32,489 nt of DNA from Promethearchaeota archaeon (GTDB taxonomy: Archaea; Asgardarchaeota; Lokiarchaeia; Sigyniarchaeales; SOKP01). Position numbers and translations under genes: made by a program. The notes below the pieces were generated by a model. That model searched no databases. It was given only the letters and a program-made list of their open reading frames with translations, and was not told the origin of the DNA. This document shows positions 8,906 through 16,202 of the stretch, in pieces. The stretch's first letter is position 1, and every line of letters starts with the position of its first letter. The stretch is from assembly GCA_019058015.1 (NCBI GenBank), contig JAHLWH010000230.1, positions 1-32,489 of the forward strand, given 5' to 3'.

Positions 8906-10387
8906 TTATTTTTTTACATTGAATTCAATTTTTTTGCATTTTGAATTTTTAATTCTTGAAATTTTCTTAACCAAACCGAATCCAGGTTTTACTTCAGCTA
9001 AATCCTTAACTTCTACTAAATTGCCATTTATCAATTTATTAAATAAATCATTTCCAACTTTTGTTCTTGTAATAACTGAAGACCAACCTGCACTTGAGCC
9101 TATTGAACCTACTGAAATATCTGCAAATTCGGATGTTAAATCACTACAATAATGGCATACATCTCTTGCTAAGGAAGTTAATTCTTTTAATGGAACTTTG
9201 GCTTCTTCTCCATTTTTATCTTTGACAATAAATTTTCCTCCACTAATGTCCATTTTTAAAATGTTCTCTAATTTCTTATTAAAAATTTCAGTGCTTATAT
9301 TGATAACATTATCATAGCTGAATGATTCCATGCAGAATAAACCAATAGTATATTTAATATTATTAAAAATAGATGTTCCAATTGGATAAATACTTCCTTT
9401 TTTGAGTGCTAACATCATACATGGAGTTCCAACGACTGCAATTTTATCAAATTTTTGTGCTTCATTCAAAATTGTTAAACTTGGAGAATTAGCATATTTT
9501 GTACCAGCGGTTTTATAAAGACCATCAACATTTTCAATTATAATAGGTTTTGGTCTCCAAATATCTTCAGAATGGGTTACTGCTATCGCAGCATCAATTT
9601 CTTTTTCTTTCAGTAAATAATATAATAATGTTGTTACTATACCACCATCTTGGCATACTTCTTTAATTTCATCACTTTTTGTACTTGCAGTATATGCATT
9701 TATATAATAATTACTTGCGGCACCATCCTTCAAATTAGGATTTAATTTATTTAAAACTGTAAAAATATGCTCAGATGGAAATGACCTCGGGCAAACAGAA
9801 AAACAAAGTCCGCATTTAATGCAAGTCTCAGAATCAATTTTAAGATCATCTGCAAATACTGTTATTGAGCCAACTGGGCATATTGATGAACAATAACCGC
9901 AATTACAACAAAAATTATTCTCAAATACTAAAGAAACTGGCTCAAAATAATTTTCTCGAAAAGAATTATCAAGGGATTTGGCTTGATATCGAACAATTTC
10001 AATCTTTATTTCTTTATCTATCAAATTTCCCTCTTTATTTTTTACTTTTTTGATTTCTGTCTTTATTTCAATTAATTTTTCAACATAACCTTGTTGGGTT
10101 AAATATTCAACTGTTGGTACTAATTTTTTCTTATCATATTCCACTTTCTCCACTATTTCTTCAAGAGTAAGCGGAGGAAGCCCCATTAATTTTTTTAATA
10201 TTAAATTTCTTTCTGTCTCAGCATCGAGAAGTGAATCTAAAATAAAATTAAAATCTTCCTCACTAAATCTTCCAAATTTTAAAATATCATCTTTTCCTTC
10301 ATATAACGCACGAATTTGAAAATTACTTATAGCGTTATATGTAGATTCCATTAAATTTTTTAGATCAATATTTTCTATAAGATCCAC
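8906..10387 (-). CDS. FrhB-like oxidoreductase with N-terminal winged-helix-like extension
   Basis: 493 residues. The C-terminal two thirds are an FrhB-family flavoprotein: ferredoxin motifs at C160-C170 (CCNCGYCSSICP) and C189-C199 (CIKCGLCFSVCP), QDGGIVTTLLYYLLKEKEI, VGTPCMMLALKKGS and CHYCSDLTSEFADISVGS. About 155 residues precede this. Residues 60-135 (LTLEEIVEKVEYDKKKLVPT, then LTQQGYV and a charged beta-hairpin) look like a winged helix, an unusual attachment for this family. The GTG start at 10387 follows AGGAAG very closely; an ATG at residue 13 is an alternative. It lies 91 bases downstream of the selenoprotein VhuD stop, with the GC-rich structured element between them. Confidence 0.85.
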   Translation of the reverse strand: MDLIENIDLKNLMESTYNAISNFQIRALYEGKDDILKFGRFSEEDFNFILDSLLDAETERNLILKKLMGLPPLTLEEIVEKVEYDKKKLVPTVEYLTQQGYVEKLIEIKTEIKKVKNKEGNLIDKEIKIEIVRYQAKSLDNSFRENYFEPVSLVFENNFCCNCGYCSSICPVGSITVFADDLKIDSETCIKCGLCFSVCPRSFPSEHIFTVLNKLNPNLKDGAASNYYINAYTASTKSDEIKEVCQDGGIVTTLLYYLLKEKEIDAAIAVTHSEDIWRPKPIIIENVDGLYKTAGTKYANSPSLTILNEAQKFDKIAVVGTPCMMLALKKGSIYPIGTSIFNNIKYTIGLFCMESFSYDNVINISTEIFNKKLENILKMDISGGKFIVKDKNGEEAKVPLKELTSLARDVCHYCSDLTSEFADISVGSIGSSAGWSSVITRTKVGNDLFNKLINGNLVEVKDLAEVKPGFGLVKKISRIKNSKCKKIEFNVKK

Positions 10388-10410
10388 CTTCCTAATTAAA
10401 TTTTTTTAAG

Positions 10411-10489
10411 CCCCCATATCCCTTGCAGGGATGTCCCAATAAAATTTCTTAATTTTAAGCTTTCATTTTAAAGATCATTCAAATGGGGG
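10411..10489 (-). ncRNA. GC-rich foldable RNA element at the vhuD 3' end, candidate SECIS
   Basis: In an otherwise AU-rich region the minus-strand RNA can pair CCCCCAU (10489-10483) with AUGGGGG (10417-10411), closing a stem around the vhuD stop codon. Inside it are a strong hairpin AUCCCU-GCA-AGGGAU (10432-10418) and a weaker AAAAUU-AAGA-AAUUUU hairpin (10456-10441). In an alternative fold, AUGA (10478-10475) faces GA (10420-10419), with UCUU (10474-10471) pairing AAGG; this recalls the AUGA/GA core of eukaryotic SECIS elements, which Lokiarchaeal elements are reported to resemble. Six UGA-Sec codons lie upstream in the same transcription unit and need such an element. The exact fold is not established by eye. 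Confidence 0.42.
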
Positions 10490-10946
10490 TTTTGGTTATT
10501 AATTTTTTATCTACTTCTTTTATTTCTGCCTTAATAACTGCTTGATCTGTTTTTAATGGATTCAATCCCAATTTTTCTACTTTATTTACCATATCTTCGA
10601 CCGATTTTACAAATTTTACAGCTTCAGCTCCAGAGCAGTTATACATGTTTACTCGGTCTCCTCCCAGACCACGCCTATCTAGAATTCTCTTAACAAATTT
10701 GACATGCTTTGCGGCAATAAAGTTTCCAGTTTTAAATTCACATTGATTTTCTTGTCATCCTACAACCATTACTCCATCGGCACCATTATTAATTGCATAA
10801 ATTAGGTGTTTTATATCGACTCTACCTGTACATCGCAGACGAATAATTTTTACATTGGGAGTATATTTCAATCTTGAAACACCAGCTAAATCTGCAGCAC
10901 TATAACCTCATTTATTACAAGCAAACGTAATGATATTCATTTTCAT
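10479..10946 (-). CDS. vhuD: VhuD/MvhD-type selenoprotein with two selenocysteines
   Basis: Read through two in-frame UGA codons this gene gives a 155-residue MvhD/VhuD protein, the [2Fe-2S] electron-transfer subunit that docks on HdrA. UGA at 10910-10908 gives Sec13 in CNKUGYSAADLAGVSRL, and UGA at 10757-10755 gives Sec64 in VVGUQENQCEFKTGN. Both align with Cys (C27 and C78) of the all-Cys paralog at 2981-3418, and the remaining family residues are kept (C10, RCTGRVD with C39, C68). The ATG at 10946 follows GGTGAG by four bases; an ATG two codons later is also possible. It starts 23 bases after the selenoprotein hdrA stop. The terminating codon is itself UGA (10481-10479), with UAA eight codons later. 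VhuD is a known archaeal selenoprotein family. Confidence 0.9.
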
Positions 10947-10969
10947 ATATCTCACCTGAATTTTTCGGT

Positions 10970-12913
10970 TTATACATTTACTTCCATTATTAATGCTAGA
11001 ACTTGATTAAATATTTGATCATCTGTATAATATCTAATTTGTATTGCTTGAGTTGGACAACATGTTGCACAGATTCCACACCCGTCACAATTGATCTCAT
11101 CGACCTCAGCAATTTTTCCTTCAGGTACAATAATAGTATTCTTTGGACAAATTTTTTCGCAGCGATAACAAGAAATACAATTTTTTTCATTAACAATCGC
11201 ACATATTAATTCAAGCTCCGCTTCTCCCTTGGATGTCAATTCTGCAACCTTACTTGCGGCTGCTCTCGCTTGAGAAACCGAGTATGATATATTTTTTGGT
11301 CCTTGCGCAAACCCACAAATATAAATCCCTAGATATTTAGTTTCCTGAGGGCTTAAGCCAAAATGATGTTCAGTCAGGTATCCATTTGTATCATAATCAA
11401 TTCCAAGAACATCTGCTATTTGTCTCGTTCCTTTAGATGGTAATACTGCAGTTGATAAAACAACTAAGTCTGCATCAATTTTTATTATCTCATCTGTTAA
11501 TGAAGAATATACTCTTACCTTGAGATTTTTGGTTTCAGAATCCTCTATTAGTTCTGGAACTTTACCCCGAATAAAGTCAATACCTTTATCACGAGTTCTC
11601 ATATAGTATTCTTCAAAGTTCTTTTCAAATGCTCTTATATCAATGTAGCAGATGGTTATATGGCAATCAGGGATTTCTTCTTTAAGTAATTTAGCATTTT
11701 TTAAAGCGATCATGCAACACACACCAGAACAATACGCATTTTCTGTATCTCTCGAGCCAACACATTGAATAAATAATATTTCTTTAGGTGTTTTTCCATC
11801 TGATGGTCTTTTTACATGGCCCATTGTTGGACCATTTGGTGCTAATATCCTTTCAAGCTGGATTTCGTTTATAACATTTTGATATTCTCCATATCCATAT
11901 TCTGTAGGATTATATAAGTCCCAACCCGTTGCAACTATTATTGTACCCACTTCAATTTCGATACATTCAGGTTCTTGACTCAAATCAATTGCATGTGGCT
12001 CGCAAGCATCTACACAAGCATATCATTCAACGCAAGATTCTTTTTCAAGATCATAAACAAAAGGAATAGCTTGCCCAAAAGATATATCGATACATTTTCT
12101 TGAACCTAAATTTTCTTGCCAATAATTTGGTATGTAAATTGGACATACTGGCGTACAATCTCCACAACCATTGCACAAATCTTCTATAACATATCTAGGT
12201 TTTTTCTTTATCGTAACTTCATAATTTCCAACATATCCTTCAACTTTATCAACTTCACTACAACTAATAATTTCAATATTCTCATTTCGATTAGCTTCAA
12301 GCATTTTTGGACCAAGAATTCATATAGAACAATCATCAGTTGGAAATGTTCGATCTAACTGAGCCATTCTGCCCCCAATTGTAGTTTTACTCTCTATTAC
12401 ATACACCCTTATTCCTTGATTTGCCAGATCTAATGCCGCATTTAATCCAGCGATTCCTCCACCAACTACTAAAGTAGATTTTTTTATAGGGATAATTTTT
12501 GTCGGTACTATTTCCAATCTTTTAGCCCTTTCATAACCTGCTCTGCTTAAAATCTTTGCTTTATCGGTTGCTGAAACTTCGTCTTCAGTAATCCAAGAAC
12601 ATTGTTCTCTAATATTTACCATTTGAAAATAAAATTTACTAAGTCCTGCCCGTTCTAAAGACTCTCTATAAATCGGTTCATGAGTTCTAGGAGTTCAAGC
12701 TGCAACTACAACCCGATTAATCTTTTTTTCTTTGATATCGTCCATTATTAATTTCTGTCCTTGTTCAGTACATAAAAAACTAAAGATGCGACTTGTTTCA
12801 ACATTATCAAATTGTTTCATATACTCTGCAACTTCAGAACAATCAACTTTCGCAGAAATATTCAAGCCTCATTGACATGCATAATATCCAATGCGTAAAA
12901 TTTCTTTACTCAA
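10970..12913 (-). CDS. hdrA: HdrA selenoprotein with four selenocysteines
   Basis: A single 647-residue frame interrupted only by four UGA codons, ending in UAA. Read as Sec they fall at residue 15 (ACQUG, codon 12871-12869), 73 (AAUTPRTHE, 12697-12695), 198 (CSIUILGPKM, 12322-12320) and 297 (CVEUYACVDAC, 12025-12023). Each aligns with Cys in the downstream HdrA (C478, C536, C71, C176). The protein is a standard-length HdrA: N-terminal domain, GGGIAG FAD loop at 151-156, CNGCGDCTPVCP, then two C-terminal [4Fe-4S] motifs (CISCYRCEKICP, CDGCGICATCCP). The TTG start at 12913 follows a GTGA by about eight bases and matches where HdrA proteins begin (RIGYYACQ). Position 198 is the classical Sec site of methanogen HdrA; four Sec is unusual. 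It is not a pseudogene. Confidence 0.92.
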
Positions 12914-13691
12914 TTTTTTTTCACATCAACTCGTTTTATGATTTTTATTTAAAAATTTATACTATTAGATTAAAAAATTTAAAATGCTCCAAATTAAAAA
13001 AATTTTTTATATTAATTTTCAGATTCAATAATTTTACATTTAGAAATTACCTTATTTAATAACTTTTATCTTAATGATTATATAAATTATTCGATACTGA
13101 CAGAAATGGAAAATAGAATAATTATTCGTTTCGAGAAACCATAAGAAATTATTTTAAGTTATACGGTTTCGGTTATTATTTCCGATTCTCCAAATATTTG
13201 TATGAGATTACTTTCGAGACTGATAACTTTGTTAATAATAATTTCGAAAACTAATAAAAAATAAAAAAAGAATTTTCAAATCCAAAAATATATTTAATAA
13301 AATTCATTAAATTCCTATAGAAATTTAATAACAAGAACAAGATTTGCAAAAGACAGACAATAGAACTATTAAGTAAATATTTCAATTCAAGTAATAGAGC
13401 AAACATTAAAAGAGATGCGGTTAAACATTTGGGAGAAATTGGTGATGAAAAAATTCTTAAGCATCTTTTATAATGTGTAGGAAATTATCATTGAAAAGTT
13501 CGGCTCTTAACTACTAAAATGATAAAAAAATTGAAGCAAGATCGACAAAATAATCAATAACTTATCTGTTTTTACTTGATGTCTTTTTTTAAAAATTAAA
13601 TTACTATTTAATTTTAATAATTTTTTTTAAGGATAAAGTTTTTTATAAAGTAATTATAACCAAATCTCTGTGTAAATAGAGGTTTTATAGA
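12914..13691. other. Divergent intergenic region between selenoprotein hdrA and an FrhB-like gene
   Basis: No intact gene is supported here. The region should hold promoters for both the leftward hdrA-vhuD unit and the rightward FrhB-Rag unit; TTATATAAATTAT at 13078-13090 is a possible TATA-like box but its direction is unclear. An inverted repeat GAAACC/GGTTTC lies at 13135-13140 and 13165-13170. Four TTTCG-containing words occur within 13129-13250. A HEAT-repeat-like fragment lies at 13321-13473 and is listed separately. The rest is AT-rich sequence in which I see nothing. Confidence 0.5.
13321..13473 (+). pseudogene. HEAT-like repeat protein remnant
   Basis: A 50-codon stretch between TAG and TAA reads through IKRDAVKHLGEIGDEKILKH followed by LL and a stop. 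This matches the consensus of PBS-lyase-type HEAT repeats ('R-x-x-A-x-x-x-L-G-x-I-G-D-x-x-x-(L/I)-x-x-L'). Only one repeat is present, there is no convincing start codon, and the sequence on either side shows no continuation. It is best seen as the relic of a longer repeat protein, though a very small independent protein cannot be excluded. Confidence 0.4.
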
Positions 13692-15185
13692 GTGAGTGAA
13701 GAAGTAAATAAAGTAAGATCTGAATCTAAATATGAACATTCTTTTGAATATATAAAAAAGAAATTAGAAGGGAAAAAAGATTCATTTGGAAAATTAGTAA
13801 AGGAAGTTATAAGAACAGGTGTTTGCACTCATTGTGGCACTTGTGCAGCGATTTGCAGTGCTCTTGAATGGGATCCAATTTTAGAAGAACCACGATTAGT
13901 CGGTCAATGTTCTGGGTGTGGAATTTGTTATAATCAATGTCCGAGGACTATTACTAATCCCGAACAACTTGTTGGTCATTTTAAAACAGGTTATGTTACG
14001 AAAAGTGGAATTCCTGAAGTTATTAGTGGTCAGGACGGAGGAACCGTTACGAGCTTATTATGTTATTTATTTGATGAAAATTTGATTGATGGAGCAGTTG
14101 TTACTAAAAAAAATCCAAATAAACCATGGGTTCCGTTGCCTCAACTTATTACTACTAAAGAAGAAGCTATCGAAGCTTCTGGTTCTATTTATAGCCATTC
14201 ACAAACAGTTGATTCTTTAATGGACGGGATTAGAAATGACATGGGCTCTATCGCATTTGTAGGAACTCCTTGCAACATAGATGCTGTGTTTAAAATGGAA
14301 AGTAGTCCACTTGGAATGTTAAAATATTTTATGAGAGCACATGTTTTTAAAATTGGATTATTTTGTATGGATTCATTTTCACATGAAGCATTATTACCAT
14401 TTTTTGAGAAGGAGGGAATTAATTTAGCGGAAATAACAAAAATGGATATCAATAAAGGAAGATTTTATCTTTATAAAGGAGATACAGAAGTAAAATCCTA
14501 TAAAATAAAGGAATTAGATAAATTTAAATCATCAAGTTGCAATTTTTGCACAGATTTAGCTGCTGAAAATGCTGATATCTCGGTGGGTTCTGTTGGAAGT
14601 GGACCGATGAAAAACACAGTTTTAGCACGATCAGGTATAGGAGTAGAAATTATGGAGGACGCTATAAAAAAGGGATATTTTCTTTCTGAACCATTTTCAG
14701 TGGAAAATTTAAATTCTGTCTTGTTCCTAGCAAGATTAAAGAAAGTATCTCAATATACGGTTCTTAAAAGGAAGGTTTTTATAGTTAAAGATATAGATAG
14801 AGAAGAACCATTTAGACCAAGACCAGAATTGAAAGAGCAAGCTGAGGTCGCAACGCCGTTTGGAACAAGAAAAATATTAAGGATTACTCAAAAACTGAAT
14901 GAAAGTCAAACGGCTACTACAATTACAATAGAAAATGTTATTGGATATCTTCTTGAAAATTTACAAATTAGGGTTGCTGTTGTGGAAGAACTATTCGAAA
15001 AACGACCTTGGAGTACAACAATAAAAGAAATTTTTCCTTTTGAATCTATTCAGATTAGTTATCCATTAGAAATTAAAGATGGAAAACATGTTCTTGGAGA
15101 AATAATTATAGATATTTCTGATTCACATAGAAAACTCTTTTTTAAGAAATACTCTCTGAAACCAAAAGAAAAAAAATCAAAATAA
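13692..15185 (+). CDS. FrhB-like oxidoreductase with C-terminal extension (497 residues)
   Basis: The third FrhB-family protein of the window, on the plus strand and divergent from the selenoprotein operon. Ferredoxin motifs are CTHCGTCAAIC (C45, C48, C51, C55) and CSGCGICYNQCP (C73, C76, C79, C83). The flavin core follows with SGQDGGTVTSLLCYLFDENL, FVGTPCNIDAVF, IGLFCMDSFSHE and SSCNFCTDLAAENADISVGS. After about residue 370 come some 125 residues not typical of FrhB (ATPFGTRKILRITQ, then a mixed alpha/beta segment and a lysine-rich end). The GTG start at 13692 is supported by AGAGG 10 to 14 bases upstream. It is probably an electron-input partner for Hdr-type complexes. The Rag-like GTPase gene begins 78 bases downstream on the same strand. 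Confidence 0.86.
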   Translation: MSEEVNKVRSESKYEHSFEYIKKKLEGKKDSFGKLVKEVIRTGVCTHCGTCAAICSALEWDPILEEPRLVGQCSGCGICYNQCPRTITNPEQLVGHFKTGYVTKSGIPEVISGQDGGTVTSLLCYLFDENLIDGAVVTKKNPNKPWVPLPQLITTKEEAIEASGSIYSHSQTVDSLMDGIRNDMGSIAFVGTPCNIDAVFKMESSPLGMLKYFMRAHVFKIGLFCMDSFSHEALLPFFEKEGINLAEITKMDINKGRFYLYKGDTEVKSYKIKELDKFKSSSCNFCTDLAAENADISVGSVGSGPMKNTVLARSGIGVEIMEDAIKKGYFLSEPFSVENLNSVLFLARLKKVSQYTVLKRKVFIVKDIDREEPFRPRPELKEQAEVATPFGTRKILRITQKLNESQTATTITIENVIGYLLENLQIRVAVVEELFEKRPWSTTIKEIFPFESIQISYPLEIKDGKHVLGEIIIDISDSHRKLFFKKYSLKPKEKKSK

Positions 15186-15263
15186 TAGATAAAACAATTT
15201 TTCAACAAAATTTTTATAAAATCAAATTAAAAATTTAAATAAGAATAAACGAGATATAAAAAA

Positions 15264-16175
15264 ATGAAAATTAGTTTAATAGGATTGTCTGGTTGTGGCA
15301 AAACCTCTTTATATTCGGTAATATTCGCGGAAAAAACACCTGAAGAAACAAAGAGATTATCTCCAACGATACTCTATGAAACAAGAAGGCATCCTTTTTT
15401 AGGATTAGAAATATCAATTTTTGACTTTGGAGGCCAAGACCAATACATCAAAGAATATCTTGATAAGCCGAAAATATTCATGGGTACGGATGTTTTGATT
15501 CCCGTGGTTGATTTGCACGATCCAAATTCTTTTGATAAATCAAAAAAGTATTTTGAAGATGTTATAAAACTTTATAAAGAGAATTATCAGAAACCAAAAA
15601 TTTGTATGTTTTATCATAAATATGATACTGAAGATTATCAAAAGGAACTTTTAGATACAAATATAATAAAAGCTCGAGAGATTTTTTCGGACATATTCAA
15701 AGATTATAAGCCACAAACTTTTCTAACGAGTATCTATGATCAACAAAATTTAACAAAGATCTTCAGAGATATATTAATGGGATCTTATTCAGAATTAAAG
15801 GGTCATATAGAAAAAGCGGAAAAGCACTTACAGGAGATAAATGCGAGAATTATTATTTCCGATATATCAGGAAATGTATTAGTTCATAATGTTCAAGGAG
15901 TTTCAAGCGGACTATCATTAAGGGCAGATTTAAGAGATTTTATTAGTTCCTGTAATGTAATTAGAGAGAATGTTTTTTTATCTGATTCTGCAGAGTTTAA
16001 AGGAAATTCAGAAGAAGGTAAAGAACTTCAACTGTATATTTTTAAATATATATTAGCTGTTTTAATAATGAAATCGGAAGGGGAATTGGATCCTGAATCT
16101 TCTGAGAAGATTCGTGTATTGTTAAAAGATATGAAATTATTTTCTGACATAATTGTTTCTATTCATTCTGAATAA
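15264..16175 (+). CDS. Rag/Gtr-type small GTPase with C-terminal roadblock-like domain
   Basis: 303 residues. The G domain (1-180) has the P-loop GLSGCGKTS (7-15), a Rag-like switch I RLSPTILYE with T35, switch II DFGGQD (54-59) and HKYD (118-121) in place of NKxD, the variant seen in eukaryotic RagA/Gtr1. The order KTSLYSVIF, then T-x-R-L-x-x-T, also matches RagA/Gtr1. Residues about 185-300 (ARIIISDISGNVLVHNVQG, then a helix-strand pattern) look like the C-terminal roadblock domain of Rag GTPases. In eukaryotes Rags act as heterodimers in nutrient signalling; here only one is present, so homodimerisation or an unlinked partner is inferred. ATG start; the arrestin-like gene begins 27 bases downstream. 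Confidence 0.85.
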   Translation: MKISLIGLSGCGKTSLYSVIFAEKTPEETKRLSPTILYETRRHPFLGLEISIFDFGGQDQYIKEYLDKPKIFMGTDVLIPVVDLHDPNSFDKSKKYFEDVIKLYKENYQKPKICMFYHKYDTEDYQKELLDTNIIKAREIFSDIFKDYKPQTFLTSIYDQQNLTKIFRDILMGSYSELKGHIEKAEKHLQEINARIIISDISGNVLVHNVQGVSSGLSLRADLRDFISSCNVIRENVFLSDSAEFKGNSEEGKELQLYIFKYILAVLIMKSEGELDPESSEKIRVLLKDMKLFSDIIVSIHSE

Positions 16176-16202
16176 TATTTTTAAAACGATCAAACGATAA
16201 AA

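Noticed and set aside
10479..12913. Reading the broken hdrA and vhuD frames as pseudogenes or frameshifts
   Set aside because: Every interruption is UGA, all lie in one continuous frame per gene, and each replaces a conserved Cys. Random decay would also give UAA/UAG and shifts.
10479..12913. Genome-wide UGA reassignment to Trp or Gly
   Set aside because: UGA ends other genes here (17399, 19179), and the UGA positions match Cys in paralogs, not Trp or Gly.
12793..13059. A plus-strand open frame opposite the start of the selenoprotein hdrA
   Set aside because: Low-complexity, Phe/Asn/Tyr-rich product with no motif; it overlaps the conserved hdrA N-terminus on the other strand.
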